Assembly: GCF_902859825.1 (NCBI RefSeq)
Contig: NZ_CADIKB010000002.1
Span: 186,001 to 250,000, forward strand
Reading direction: 5' to 3'
Length of the DNA stretch: 64,000 nt
Source of the DNA: Paraburkholderia phenoliruptrix
Lineage (GTDB): Bacteria; Pseudomonadota; Gammaproteobacteria; Burkholderiales; Burkholderiaceae
Numbering within the stretch: position 1 is the first letter of the stretch; each line of letters opens with the position of its first letter. Shown in pieces: positions 45,362-54,479 of the stretch. Below the pieces are notes generated by a model, which was not told the origin of the DNA, did not search any database, and was given only the letters and a program-made list of their open reading frames with translations. Position numbers and translations under genes: made by a program.

Positions 45362-46282
45362 ATGGCGTTGACGATCTCCCAGTTGCGCGCCTTCAAGGCA
45401 GTCGCCGAGCATGGCAGCCTGCGCGCAGCCTCGCGCGCGCTCGGCGTCGCACAAAGCGGCATCACGCAGCAGGTGCAGAACCTGGAATCGATATTGGGCG
45501 CGACGCTCTTTATCCGCACCAATCGCGGCATTGCGCTGACCGCGCTCGGTCAACGTCTGCTGCAGCGGGCTGGCGCGATTATCGGCGAATGCGAGCGCGC
45601 CGAGCAGGAAGTGCAGCAGTTGCGCGGCGACTATGTGGGCGAAGTCACCTTCGGCATGACGACCGAACCGCTGGTCGATGCGTTGGCGCACGTGCTGATG
45701 GACTTTCGCACGCGCTTCGAACGCGTGGCGCTGCATCTGCGCACCGGCACATCGCGCATGATGATTTCGTGGATTCGTGAAGGCACGCTGGACTTCGCGG
45801 TCGCACTTGTCTCGAAGCACACGGATACGGCGGATCTGTCCGTCGTGCCGCTTTACGCGTCGGACCCGGTGATCGTGTGCCGCAAGGGTCATCCGAAGGC
45901 AGGGGCGCGCTCGTTGGCCGAGCTGGCCGATTGCACATGGATCGCCACGCGCTCGCCGAATCTGACCGACGACCCGCACGTCAATCGCCTGAATCATCTG
46001 TTCGAAAGCCACGGCTTGGCGCCGCCGAAAATCGTCGCGACCGTGGAAGGTTTATACGAGACGCTGCATCTGGTGGGCGCGACGGACTGCCTGTCGCTGG
46101 AGTCCTCGATTGTCGCGCGGCAGGGTCCGTTTACCGGCGCGCTCAGCACCATCGAGGTTCGCGAGCGCGCGATCGAGCAGACGGTCTGCTTGCTGCAGCG
46201 CGCCGCCATTCCGCTCACACCGGCTGCGCAAGAACTCGCGACGATGATCGCCTCGTACACGCGCACCGTGCGGGCGCGCTGA
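45362..46282 (+). CDS. LysR family transcriptional regulator
   Basis: A 306-residue LysR protein. The HTH at about residues 3-60 reads TISQLRAFKAVAEHGSLRAA, VAQSGITQQVQNLESILGAT, FIRTNRGIALTALGQRLLQR. The effector domain follows from about 95 (GEVTFGMTTEPLVDALAHVL, LDFAVALVSKHTDTADLSVV). ATG at 45362 gives the family-typical N-terminus; the Shine-Dalgarno is weak. Divergent from the binding protein/deacylase operon, its probable target. Similarity to CysB/nitrogen-type regulators suggests a small metabolite effector, not determinable. Confidence 0.92.
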   Translation: MALTISQLRAFKAVAEHGSLRAASRALGVAQSGITQQVQNLESILGATLFIRTNRGIALTALGQRLLQRAGAIIGECERAEQEVQQLRGDYVGEVTFGMTTEPLVDALAHVLMDFRTRFERVALHLRTGTSRMMISWIREGTLDFAVALVSKHTDTADLSVVPLYASDPVIVCRKGHPKAGARSLAELADCTWIATRSPNLTDDPHVNRLNHLFESHGLAPPKIVATVEGLYETLHLVGATDCLSLESSIVARQGPFTGALSTIEVRERAIEQTVCLLQRAAIPLTPAAQELATMIASYTRTVRAR

Positions 46283-46308
46283 AACGACACAGGCCGGCGC
46301 CTGGAACT

Positions 46309-46737
46309 CTAGAACTCAACCAGCGCGAAGTCTTCCTTGCCCACGTCGCAAAGCGGGCAGCGCCAGTCGGCGGGAACGTCGGCCCAGCGCGTGCCCGGCG
46401 CAATGCCCTCCTCGGGCAGACCGGCGGCTTCGTCGTAGATCCAGCCGCAGATCACACAGACCCATTGCTTGAGGTCGTCGGGCGAAGCATTGTTCGCGGC
46501 CGGCGAATCCGACGATTCCGGCACGCCGTGCGCTGGCGGCGAGGCCGGCGTTTCGCCGAGGCTCACGACGAGCGGCGCCTGCGTGCCCTCGCCATTGCCG
46601 GCGAGGCGTGTCTGCAGGCTTTCCAGCAGGCGCTGCGCCTCGTCTTGCGTCAGGTCGATCCAGTACGGATCGCCTGCGCCGTCGTTGAGCCGTTCGGGAG
46701 AAAACTGCAGTTCTACGGCGACGCCCTTCCTGTACAT
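46309..46737 (-). CDS. rubredoxin with an extra N-terminal domain
   Basis: A 142-residue protein. The C-terminal 55 residues are a rubredoxin with two CxxC pairs (WVCVICGWIYDEAAG and WRCPLCDVGKEDFAL) holding one Fe. The first 65 residues (QFSPERLNDGAGDPYWIDLT, RLLESLQTRLAG) are a helical region of unknown type, and a Pro/Ser linker joins them. Ordinary rubredoxins are about 55 residues. It would carry electrons to an oxygenase or peroxide reductase. A 38-residue membrane peptide gene ends 7 bp upstream. Confidence 0.9.
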   Translation of the reverse strand: MYRKGVAVELQFSPERLNDGAGDPYWIDLTQDEAQRLLESLQTRLAGNGEGTQAPLVVSLGETPASPPAHGVPESSDSPAANNASPDDLKQWVCVICGWIYDEAAGLPEEGIAPGTRWADVPADWRCPLCDVGKEDFALVEF

Positions 46738-46744
46738 GTCGGCG

Positions 46745-46861
46745 TTAAACCAGCAGATTCAGCACGATAGCAGCGATCAGAGCGGCGCCGCCGATCAGGC
46801 CGAGCATTTGCAGCAGAGTGAGGGATTTGCGCGATGCGGTGGGGAGTGGTTGCGTGGTCAC
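46745..46861 (-). CDS. 38-residue single-pass membrane protein
   Basis: A short frame too small for most gene finders. It starts with GTG, with residues TTQPLPTASRKSLTLLQ followed by one hydrophobic helix (MLGLIGGAALIAAIVLNLLV). The stop lies 7 bp before the rubredoxin ATG, so the two would be translated from one mRNA. A basic residue pair before the helix fits an N-in orientation. The Shine-Dalgarno is weak (GAAGAC). It could anchor an electron-transfer complex; that is a guess. Confidence 0.55.
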   Translation of the reverse strand: MTTQPLPTASRKSLTLLQMLGLIGGAALIAAIVLNLLV

Positions 46862-47065
46862 GGGACGGTCTTCAGGAATCGAAAAAAGCGAAATGGTACA
46901 CGGCTCGCGCCGCCGCGCATGCCGATTAGCGCAAACCCGCGTGCATCAGTGGGCCAGGCGTTGTCGCCTGGTTCCCATTATCGCTGTCCGACCGGGCCGT
47001 ATTACTCGCGGGGCAGAGATGAATAAATTCCTGGCGAGGCGCAAAGCTGCCCGTGCATGTGACGC

Positions 47066-48274
47066 TCAGGTCTTCGCCAACGGGCTGCCGTGACGCGAGT
47101 CCCAGAAGCGGATCACTTCCGTGTGCCCCGTGCCCGCGCCGACGATCTGGTCCGGCGCCCCGCACTCGCGCAGCAGCGCGCGCAGTTCGTTGATGACCGG
47201 AAACACCTCGTGGTTCCAGTCCGCGCCCTGCGAATCGTGCGCGCGTTGCTCCGCCTCGACGATTTCGCGGTCTTCCTTGAAGATGCGCTCGGTGAACCAC
47301 ACGAGCAGCGGCCACGCGAGATTCAGTGCGCCGGGAATGCCCGGCTTGCGGATCGACAGCAGTCCGAACGTGCGGTTCGTGCGCTGCTCACGGTCGAGCG
47401 GCACATAGACGATCCACAAATCCATCACCAGTGTGTTTTCCGACGTGCGGATCTGCAGCGTCTGATACGGATATTCGGTGCGGATCGTCATCACGTCCTT
47501 GTCGTTGTCGCCGCCGCTCTTGCGGCTCTGACCGAACACGATCGCCTCGCCGATGGGCTGCTGGCCCGCCATGCGCGCGAACGTGTAGTCGACCTCGACC
47601 CAGCCTTCGCCGTGCCGCCGCCCGAGCGACCGCGCGCGCATCTGCCCCATCTGGCGGCGGTGCAGAAACTGATGGTTCATGTCCATCAGATTCTCGTGCA
47701 TGAACGAATAGTGGCAATTCACCGGACGGCCGAAGCGCCGCGTCTTGTACTTCTTGTCCGAGACGGAGCCGAGCCGGGGCAGCGGACGAACCTCGGCCAT
47801 GGCCGGGTCGCCGGGAAACACGAAGATCAGTCCTTCCACTTCACGGCACGGATACGAGCGCACGCCGTTCGGCAAACGCTCGCGCCCGAGGTACGGCACG
47901 TCGATGCATTTGCCCGAGCAGTCGTAAGTCCAGCCGTGGTAGCCGCAACGAATCGACTCGCCGTCGACGACACCCTGATGCAACGGCACCTGCCGATGCG
48001 CGCAGCGGTCTTCGAGCGCGAACACTTTGCCGGATTCCGTACGCGCGAGCACGATGGGATCGCCAGTGAACGTCACCCCGTGCGTCTTGCCGCGCTTCAC
48101 CTCATGCGACCACGCGAGCGGATACCAGTAGTCGGGATGAATGCCGACGCGGCGCAAGTCGCGGACCGGCGCGTCGTTGGCCGCGTGGCCCTGCGTCGGA
48201 GCGGTTTTCGGCGATGCCGCATGCGTTGGCGACGCCTCGACGGTGTTTTGTTCGAGCGGGGGAACAGCATGCAT
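47066..48274 (-). CDS. Rieske-type aromatic ring-hydroxylating oxygenase subunit
   Basis: A 402-residue Rieske oxygenase alpha-subunit. The [2Fe-2S] Rieske motif is CAHRQVPLHQG plus RCGYHGWTYDC (C-H, C-H) at about residues 92-115. The mononuclear iron site is NLMDMNHQFLHRRQM (His-His near 205), and the catalytic C-terminal domain extends to the end. The length suits a monooxygenase-type homotrimer without a beta-subunit. No reductase or ferredoxin gene is adjacent, but a rubredoxin gene lies 329 bp downstream. Substrate unknown. Confidence 0.92.
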   Translation of the reverse strand: MHAVPPLEQNTVEASPTHAASPKTAPTQGHAANDAPVRDLRRVGIHPDYWYPLAWSHEVKRGKTHGVTFTGDPIVLARTESGKVFALEDRCAHRQVPLHQGVVDGESIRCGYHGWTYDCSGKCIDVPYLGRERLPNGVRSYPCREVEGLIFVFPGDPAMAEVRPLPRLGSVSDKKYKTRRFGRPVNCHYSFMHENLMDMNHQFLHRRQMGQMRARSLGRRHGEGWVEVDYTFARMAGQQPIGEAIVFGQSRKSGGDNDKDVMTIRTEYPYQTLQIRTSENTLVMDLWIVYVPLDREQRTNRTFGLLSIRKPGIPGALNLAWPLLVWFTERIFKEDREIVEAEQRAHDSQGADWNHEVFPVINELRALLRECGAPDQIVGAGTGHTEVIRFWDSRHGSPLAKT

Positions 48275-48448
48275 AGTGTGGAGCCTCCGTGCACGTGCGG
48301 ATAGAGTAGGCGGCCGCGTGTCGCGGCCGTTATCGTCGTCAGTCTACTCGAACCGGGCAGAGCATGGGTCCGACGGGGCCAGAGCGCCGCGCCGGCTGGC
48401 CTCGGGGACAGGGTGGTGGCGCCAGGCGTTGTTTGGAGGGCTTCGGCG

Positions 48449-49900
48449 CTATGCCTCGTCGCGGCTCACGAGGCCGGTGCGGCGCTGCACGCCCCACGAA
48501 CGCCCGCCGCGCAGGAAGTGCAGCCAGCCGAGCGCGGCGCCTGCGTGCCGCAACAGCTGGAACGTGAACGGCTCGGCCACCGCCGCCAGCATCGCCATCC
48601 CCATGGTGGCGCCGGTGCCCCGGCCGGTCCAGCGTCGGTAAAGATGAATGCTCCATAGATAAAAGGCGAGGTCCATCGCCGTCTTGAGGCCGATCACGCC
48701 GAAGATCGAGACAACGATCGCGCCGTGGCCGCCGAGCAGAAAAGCGAGCAGCAGTCCGAACGCGGTCAGGCCGTAGATAGGCTGCATGGTGTCGAGCGCC
48801 TTCACAGGCAGCATCAGCATGCCGAGCGTTCCATAACGCGGATTGCCCGTCATGTCGCGATTCCAGTACTGCGTTTGCAGGAAGCCCGCAAACCAGCGCC
48901 GGCGCTGGCGCAGGAAACCGCCGACGGTGTCCGGCGCGTCCGTGTGCGCGTGCGCGTTGCCGACCACGCGCACGTCCCAGCCGAGGCCGCGGTCGACGGA
49001 ATAGCGGCGCAGCCGGTGAATCAGCTCGTAGTCCTCGACGAGACACTGCGGATCGAAACCGCCGACGTCCAGGAGCGCCTCGCGCCTGAACGAAGCAAAG
49101 GCGCCCGAGACGAGCAGCAGGCTGTCGGCGCGCATCCATGCAAAGCGCGCGATGAAGTTGCGCATGTACTCGTACGTCTGAAACCACTGCAGCACGCGCC
49201 CCGATGCCGACTTGCCGCACACCGGCACCAGAATGCCGGCCGCGGCCACCAGCTTGGGGCTGCTTGCGAAAGCGGCGCGCATGGCGTAAGTGGCGTCGTC
49301 GTCGAGAAGCGTGTCGGCGTCGACGGTCATGACGGTGTCCGTGTTCATCAGCGTAATGGCGGCGTTCAGCGTGCGCGCCTTGCCGCCGTGCGGCATGCGC
49401 AGCCAGAACAGATTCGGATGAAGCGCGCTGGGCGCGCTGAGCTTTCCCTCGGCCGGCGCGGTGAGGCCGAAGCGCTCCGTGAGCAGCGCATGCGTGTGAT
49501 CCGTGGAGCCGTCGTCGGCAATCACGATTTGCGCGGGACCGTGCGCCTGCCGAAGCAGCGCCGCGAGCGTGACCGGCAGCACCGCCGCTTCGTTATGCGA
49601 CGCCACGACCACGCCCATGCTGGGCAAATTGCGCCGATCGTAGTCGGGATCGAGCGGCGGCGTACGGCGCATCAGCGGCAAGGTTTTCCACGTGACGAAC
49701 GCGAGCAGCAACGTGTCGTAGACGACGTACGCAATCCCGGTCGACCACGCCACCACGCCGTGCAAAAAGAAAGCACGCGCGAACAGCAATAGCCATGCAG
49801 CGACGACCGCCGCGTGAATCAGCGTGCTCGACAATGTCGTGCCGCGCGGCACGATGCGAGGCGATGCAAGCGCGAACGCCTGTTCCAGGGTCTTTTTCAA
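48449..49900 (-). CDS. GT2-family membrane glycosyltransferase
   Basis: A 483-residue processive-type GT2 protein. N-terminal membrane helices cover residues 25-75, then the GT-A domain follows: MGVVVASHNEAAVLPVTLAA, VIADDGSTDHTHALL, VMTVDADTLLDDDATYAM (DxD) and the QXXRW-type RQRRRWFAGFLQTQYWNRD. C-terminal helices follow (GLTAFGLLLAFLLGGHGAIV). It resembles N-acetylglucosaminyl/cellulose-synthase-like transferases that extend a polysaccharide or glycosylate a lipid. The cytochrome b561 gene starts 54 bp upstream on the same strand. The product sugar is not readable. Confidence 0.9.
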   Translation of the reverse strand: MKKTLEQAFALASPRIVPRGTTLSSTLIHAAVVAAWLLLFARAFFLHGVVAWSTGIAYVVYDTLLLAFVTWKTLPLMRRTPPLDPDYDRRNLPSMGVVVASHNEAAVLPVTLAALLRQAHGPAQIVIADDGSTDHTHALLTERFGLTAPAEGKLSAPSALHPNLFWLRMPHGGKARTLNAAITLMNTDTVMTVDADTLLDDDATYAMRAAFASSPKLVAAAGILVPVCGKSASGRVLQWFQTYEYMRNFIARFAWMRADSLLLVSGAFASFRREALLDVGGFDPQCLVEDYELIHRLRRYSVDRGLGWDVRVVGNAHAHTDAPDTVGGFLRQRRRWFAGFLQTQYWNRDMTGNPRYGTLGMLMLPVKALDTMQPIYGLTAFGLLLAFLLGGHGAIVVSIFGVIGLKTAMDLAFYLWSIHLYRRWTGRGTGATMGMAMLAAVAEPFTFQLLRHAGAALGWLHFLRGGRSWGVQRRTGLVSRDEA

Positions 49901-49953
49901 AATGGCAGATGGCCCGTCTTGGCTGCGGTTTCAAACGATGAACGACACGGCGC

Positions 49954-50553
49954 TCACGGCACCATGCGCTTCAGAACCGACTTGCGATCGATCCACTCGT
50001 GCTTCAGCGCGCCGCCGATATGCATGGCGAGCAATGCGTACAGTGCATACCCGAGCCACGTATGCAATACGCCGAAGCGGTCATGCAGCGTCTCCTTCGA
50101 CGCGGGGTCAAGATTCATGACGTAGCCGATACGCGGCCACGTGAACAGATCGAAAAGCCGCATGGGATGCGTGGCCGCGTCCTTCCATGCGGAATCGTGC
50201 AGCCAGCCCGAAAGCGGCAGCGCGATCATCAGCAGATAGAGCATGAAGTGCGCAGCATGCGCGGCTACTTTTTCCCACGACGGAAACTCGCGCGGCAACG
50301 GCGGCGGCGTATGCGAAACGCGCCATACAATGCGCAGCAGCGCGAGGCCGAGCACGGTGATGCCGATGGACTTGTGCGTATCGATCACGGGGCGCACCCA
50401 GTCGTCGGGCAGCGAGTCGGCGGACAGGCCGAGCGCAACATTGCCGATGATCAGCAGCGCGATGAGCCAGTGCAGCCCCATCGCCATGCGCGTATAGCGC
50501 GAGGGCGCGGATAAGTCGGTGTGTTTGGCGAGGTGTTCGGCTTGCGTGTTCAT
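49954..50553 (-). CDS. cytochrome b561
   Basis: A 199-residue di-heme membrane cytochrome with four helices. Heme-ligating histidines are seen in MGLHWLIALLIIGNVALG, DTHKSIGITVLGLALL, AAHAAHFMLYLLMIALP and LHTWLGYALYALLAMHIGGA. It would move electrons from ubiquinol to periplasmic acceptors or superoxide. ATG at 50553. It is first in a two-gene unit with the GT2 gene, though a functional link is not obvious. Confidence 0.92.
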   Translation of the reverse strand: MNTQAEHLAKHTDLSAPSRYTRMAMGLHWLIALLIIGNVALGLSADSLPDDWVRPVIDTHKSIGITVLGLALLRIVWRVSHTPPPLPREFPSWEKVAAHAAHFMLYLLMIALPLSGWLHDSAWKDAATHPMRLFDLFTWPRIGYVMNLDPASKETLHDRFGVLHTWLGYALYALLAMHIGGALKHEWIDRKSVLKRMVP

Positions 50554-50874
50554 CAGTCGTGCGCTCGGGGAGGAAGTCGTTGCAAAGTGTTTGTCATGGC
50601 GGTTTTCGGCGGCGCGCCATTCACGGACAAGAACTGCTGAGTGTGCCGTTTTATTCCATGACGCGCTTAATGATGTGTTGCGGTTTATTTCACGCCGGCG
50701 GCCGGCGAGTCTGCGCTAAGGCGGCGAAATTCGCGAGGCAAGAAAAAAATCTCTGTGGCGTGCAACACGCGATAGACTGATTCAATTGGCATCGGCGGGC
50801 ATCGCATCCTCTAATAAAAGCCCTGTGTTTGGCCTCACTCGCGTATCCCACCGCCGCTTAACTGGAGACATTCC
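50554..50874. other. 321-bp divergent intergenic region with a GC palindrome
   Basis: It separates the cytochrome b561 gene (minus) from DUF3562 (plus). It contains CGCCGGC-G-GCCGGCG (50693-50707), a 7-bp palindrome that could be an operator or a transcription-stop hairpin. No coding frame with protein-like composition. Confidence 0.45.
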
Positions 50875-51078
50875 ATGTCGCAACCCGAGCCGAATGTAGA
50901 CGAAGTGGTCAGAAGCATCGCTGAGGAAACCAATACGCCCGCGGAAACCGTCTCGCAGATGTATCAGGACATTCTGGCCGACTATCGGCATCAAGCGCGG
51001 GTATTCGATTACGTGCCGCTCTTTGCGGCCAGAAAAGTGCGCGACCAGCTTCGCGACGGCTCGCGTCGCAAACATTGA
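50875..51078 (+). CDS. DUF3562 family protein
   Basis: A 67-residue cytoplasmic protein that fits DUF3562: DEVVRSIAEETNTPAETVSQ, MYQDILADYRHQARVFDYV, LFAARKVRDQLRD. Three-helix composition. CTGGAG stands about 9 nt before the ATG. Family members are common in Burkholderia and uncharacterised; the length is standard. Confidence 0.88.
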   Translation: MSQPEPNVDEVVRSIAEETNTPAETVSQMYQDILADYRHQARVFDYVPLFAARKVRDQLRDGSRRKH

Positions 51079-51265
51079 GCCCGCCCTCGTCGCCATTGTT
51101 GCCCCACCGGCATTGCGGCGCGGGAAGACCACCGTTTTGAGGCGACGTGCCATTCGTCGGTTGATTGAACGGACACGCGCGCCGCTCTTCGCCGCTCTTC
51201 GCAATACACCGCTTATTTTTTCCCGCTGCTAGACTGGACCCCGTTCAACCGATCGGGGAATGGGC

Positions 51266-52369
51266 ATGCGTGTGGCAATCGTTGGCGCGGGAATCGCCGG
51301 ACTGAGCACGGCGTGGTCGCTCACCAAAGCAGGGCATGACGTCACGCTGATCGAGCAGGGCTCGATCCCGAATCCGCTCGCGGCGTCGGGCGACCGGCAT
51401 CGCATGATTCGCCGTGCATATGGCGACGCCGACGGCTATGCACAGACCATCGCCGAAGCGTTCGATAGTTGGGACAGGCTGTGGGACGATCTCGGCGTGT
51501 CGCATTACGCGAACTGCGGTGTGCTCGGTATTTCGCAGTTTGCGGGCGACGGCGCCGAGCAGTTTCGCCTCGGCCTCGAACGTATGGGTTTCGACTACGA
51601 TCGGCTCGATCCGCGAGAAGCCGCCGAGCGTTATCCGTTTCTCGACGCCGCCACGTTCCGGTACGCGTACCTCGATCGCGAAGGAGGCGCGCTCTTCAGC
51701 GAGCGCATTGCGCACGATCTGAAAGCATGGCTGCGCATGCGCGGCGTCGACGTTCGCCTGCATGTGAAAGCAGTTGCAATCGATCCGCAAGCGGCGAGCA
51801 TTCAGACCGAAGACGGCACGACGATCCACGCGGACAGGCTCGTGGTGACGACGGGCGCGTGGACGCTGCGGCTCTTTCCGTCACTGGCCGATCATCTCAC
51901 CATTTATCGCAACACCGTGGCTTATCTGACGCCGCCTGCGGATCTGGAGCACGCATGGTCGAACGCGCCGGCAATCGTCGATATTGGCGGTTCGAGTGAC
52001 GGCTACGTGTTGCCGCCCATCGACGGCGTCGGTCTGAAGTTCGGGGCGGGCGTGTTAAAGCGAGCGGTGGCGGATGCGGAAACCGACCGCGTCGCCATGC
52101 CCGGCGAAGGTGACCGGTTGCGGCGGCTCTTTGCGCCGCCGTTGAGCCGCATCGACGAATACGCAGTAACCGAGGTGAAAACGTGCGCGTACACTTTCAC
52201 GGCGGATCAGCGGTTCTTTTCGAAGCGCATCGGCAAGACGCTCGTGGTGTCGGCATGTTCAGGGCACGGCTACAAGTTCGGCGCCGCCGTCGGGCAGCGC
52301 GTCGCGCATGCGCTCGAAACCGGTGACGACAGCGCGCTTGTCCAGTGGCTCAGAGCCGAGACGGTGTAA
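51266..52369 (+). CDS. FAD-dependent amine oxidase of the sarcosine oxidase / N-methyltryptophan oxidase type
   Basis: A 367-residue DAO-family flavoprotein. FAD Rossmann motif: VAIVGAGIAGLSTAWSL. The C-terminal block CAYTFTADQRFFSKRIGK followed by CSGHGYKFGAAVG matches the site where monomeric sarcosine oxidase and MTOX bind FAD covalently through cysteine. It would oxidise a secondary amine such as an N-methyl amino acid and release H2O2. The second ATG (51266) is chosen because GGGGA is then 6 nt away; the first ATG (51260) would sit on the Shine-Dalgarno. Substrate unknown. Confidence 0.9.
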   Translation: MRVAIVGAGIAGLSTAWSLTKAGHDVTLIEQGSIPNPLAASGDRHRMIRRAYGDADGYAQTIAEAFDSWDRLWDDLGVSHYANCGVLGISQFAGDGAEQFRLGLERMGFDYDRLDPREAAERYPFLDAATFRYAYLDREGGALFSERIAHDLKAWLRMRGVDVRLHVKAVAIDPQAASIQTEDGTTIHADRLVVTTGAWTLRLFPSLADHLTIYRNTVAYLTPPADLEHAWSNAPAIVDIGGSSDGYVLPPIDGVGLKFGAGVLKRAVADAETDRVAMPGEGDRLRRLFAPPLSRIDEYAVTEVKTCAYTFTADQRFFSKRIGKTLVVSACSGHGYKFGAAVGQRVAHALETGDDSALVQWLRAETV

Positions 52370-52494
52370 GCACGCTCACATCGACGGCCCGACGAAAGCA
52401 TGGCTCCAAATTCGGGCCGCGCGCTGGAGCTAACAATAGCGGCCCGGTTTTCTTATGCTGACGGTTCGCCCGCCGACATAACAAGGAGCCGCGC

Positions 52495-52956
52495 ATGTCC
52501 GACACGATTCACATCCGCCCCGTCAAACAACAGGATTTCGACGCATGGCTGCCGCTATGGGATGCCTATAACGCGTTTTATGGCCGCTCCGGCGAAACCG
52601 CATTGCCGCGCGAAATCACTCAGCTTACCTGGGGCCGCTTCTTCGACGTTTATGAACCGATGCACGCGATGGTCGCCGAACGCGGCGATCAGATAGTCGG
52701 CATCGTGCACTTTCTTTATCACCGTCATACGACGCTCGCGGGACCGATCTGCTATCTACAAGATCTTTACACGCTGGAGGCGGAGCGCGGCAAAGGCGTG
52801 GGCCGCGCGTTGATCGAAGCCGTATATGCGCGCGCGAAAGCGGACGGCTCGCAACGCGTGTACTGGCAAACGCATGAGACCAACCACACTGCGATGCGCT
52901 TGTATGACACGGTGGCGGATAAGTCGGGGTTTGTCGTTTATCGGAAGCAGGTGTGA
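52495..52956 (+). CDS. GNAT family N-acetyltransferase
   Basis: A 153-residue GNAT. Key segments: IHIRPVKQQDFDAWLPLWDA at the N-terminus, the acetyl-CoA loop CYLQDLYTLEAERGKGVGRA, and YWQTHETNHTAMRLYDTVAD near the end. AAGGAG precedes the ATG. It is convergent with the MFS gene, with a clear terminator between. Acceptor unknown. Confidence 0.9.
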   Translation: MSDTIHIRPVKQQDFDAWLPLWDAYNAFYGRSGETALPREITQLTWGRFFDVYEPMHAMVAERGDQIVGIVHFLYHRHTTLAGPICYLQDLYTLEAERGKGVGRALIEAVYARAKADGSQRVYWQTHETNHTAMRLYDTVADKSGFVVYRKQV

Positions 52957-53001
52957 GGTGGGGCGGTGCGATGCAGGAGGCACGCGCCGGCGCTAGAAAA
53001 C

Positions 53002-53027
53002 AAAGGCGCACCACCTGGTGCGCCTTT
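53002..53027. terminator. perfect bidirectional hairpin terminator
   Basis: AAAGGCGCACCA and TGGTGCGCCTTT form a perfect 12-bp stem with a 2-nt centre. The outer A/T triplets are part of the stem; on the plus strand only TTT then G follow. It lies between the GNAT stop (52956) and the MFS stop (53051). Confidence 0.85.
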
Positions 53028-53050
53028 GTCGCTTCTATTGCCGCGCACCC

Positions 53051-54454
53051 TCAAGCCTCCAGCTGCTCGAGCACCTTGCCCTTGGTTTCAATGCCAAGGA
53101 AATGAACCGCCACCGCCGCCAGAAACGGCACCGCCGCGAGAATATAAAACGCAAACTGCAAATTGCCGCCGATCATCGTCTTCGACACAATGGCCGGCGC
53201 GAAGATCGCCGCCACTTTGAGCCACGCGCCCCCCACTCCGCAGCCCATCGCGCGGATGCTGGTCGGATACAGCTCGGGCGTATAAACATAAGCGGTGATG
53301 AAGCCGCACGCGAGAAAACCCAGCGACAACGCACAACACGCCGCCACCACATACACGGAAGAGTCGTGCAAAACGCCTGCAAACAGCAGCGACAGCGCGC
53401 ACGCCACGAATGACAGATTAATGATCGGCTTGCGCCCCACCTTGTCGACGAGCAGCGCGCACGTCAACGACCCCACCACGCCGAGCACGGAAGCCGCCAC
53501 CGCCAGGTTCAGCGCCAGTTGCAGCGGCGCGTGATAGACCGTGCGGTAGATGGTGGGCAACCACGTCGACAGGCCATACTGAATGAAGCCGCACGTAATC
53601 CACAGCATCGCGACGGCCAACGTGCGCTTCAGATACGCCGCACCGAACAGATCGCTCATGCGACGCTTCGGGTGCCGATTGGCCATCGCTTCGAATTCCG
53701 CCGCCTGCGTGACGGGCGGCAGTGGTCCCTTCGCCGCCCGTTCGAATGCATGCACGGCGGCGTCAGCATCGGCCATGCGTTCGCGTTCGGCGAGCCAGCG
53801 CGGCGATTCGGGCACGAGCTTGCGCAGCACGAAGAACAGAATCAACGGCATGCCGCCGATGAAATACATCGCCTGCCAGCCGAAACGCGGCACGATCCAG
53901 GCACCGAGCGCATTGGAAGCGAGCAGACCCACCGGAAACACGATCTCGTACAACAGCACGAAGCGGCCGCGCCCATGCGCCCGGCTGATCTCGTTGATGT
54001 AAGTCGCAGCAACCGGCAACTCGCCCCCGAGGCCCAGGCCCTGAATCACGCGCAACGCGACAAACGCTGCAAAGGTCGGCGCAAAGCCGCACGCAATACT
54101 CGTCACGCCGATGATGCCCGAGCTCAGCGCAATCGCCCGCACACGCCCTTGACGCTCGGCGTACCACGGAAACACGAATGCACCGATCAATTGCCCGACC
54201 GAACCGGAGCCGATCAGAAAGCCGATTTCCCACGGCGTCAAATGCCATTTCGCGATCAGCACCGGCAGCGTCGCCGCGATTGCGATCACGTCGAAGCCGT
54301 CGAAAAACGTCGCGAGACCGATCAGAATGCGCGCACGCACCTGCATCGCATTCTTCGGCAGCCGCTCGAGTCGCGCGATAATCGACCCTCTTGTGACAGG
54401 GCCCGAAACACCGGCGCCGCTGCGGTCTCCAATCATATTGTCGATGGTTCTCAT
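53051..54454 (-). CDS. MFS transporter, aromatic acid:H+ symporter type
   Basis: A 467-residue, 12-helix MFS permease. The first helix LIGLATFFDGFDVIAIAATL has the DGxD motif of the aromatic acid:H+ symporters (AAHS). Motif A-like IGAFVFPWYAERQGRVR follows, then the large central loop and SLTCALLVDKVGRKPIINLS. It probably imports the aromatic substrate of the operon. ATG at 54454 is used; a TTG at 54487 could add 11 residues. Last gene of the operon, 25 bp after the ferredoxin reductase. Confidence 0.92.
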   Translation of the reverse strand: MRTIDNMIGDRSGAGVSGPVTRGSIIARLERLPKNAMQVRARILIGLATFFDGFDVIAIAATLPVLIAKWHLTPWEIGFLIGSGSVGQLIGAFVFPWYAERQGRVRAIALSSGIIGVTSIACGFAPTFAAFVALRVIQGLGLGGELPVAATYINEISRAHGRGRFVLLYEIVFPVGLLASNALGAWIVPRFGWQAMYFIGGMPLILFFVLRKLVPESPRWLAERERMADADAAVHAFERAAKGPLPPVTQAAEFEAMANRHPKRRMSDLFGAAYLKRTLAVAMLWITCGFIQYGLSTWLPTIYRTVYHAPLQLALNLAVAASVLGVVGSLTCALLVDKVGRKPIINLSFVACALSLLFAGVLHDSSVYVVAACCALSLGFLACGFITAYVYTPELYPTSIRAMGCGVGGAWLKVAAIFAPAIVSKTMIGGNLQFAFYILAAVPFLAAVAVHFLGIETKGKVLEQLEA

Positions 54455-54479
54455 GCCGTTGTGCCGTCCGTAGATGTGG

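Noticed and set aside
46282-46309. Terminator between LysR and rubredoxin genes
   Set aside because: Only 26 bp and no inverted repeat.
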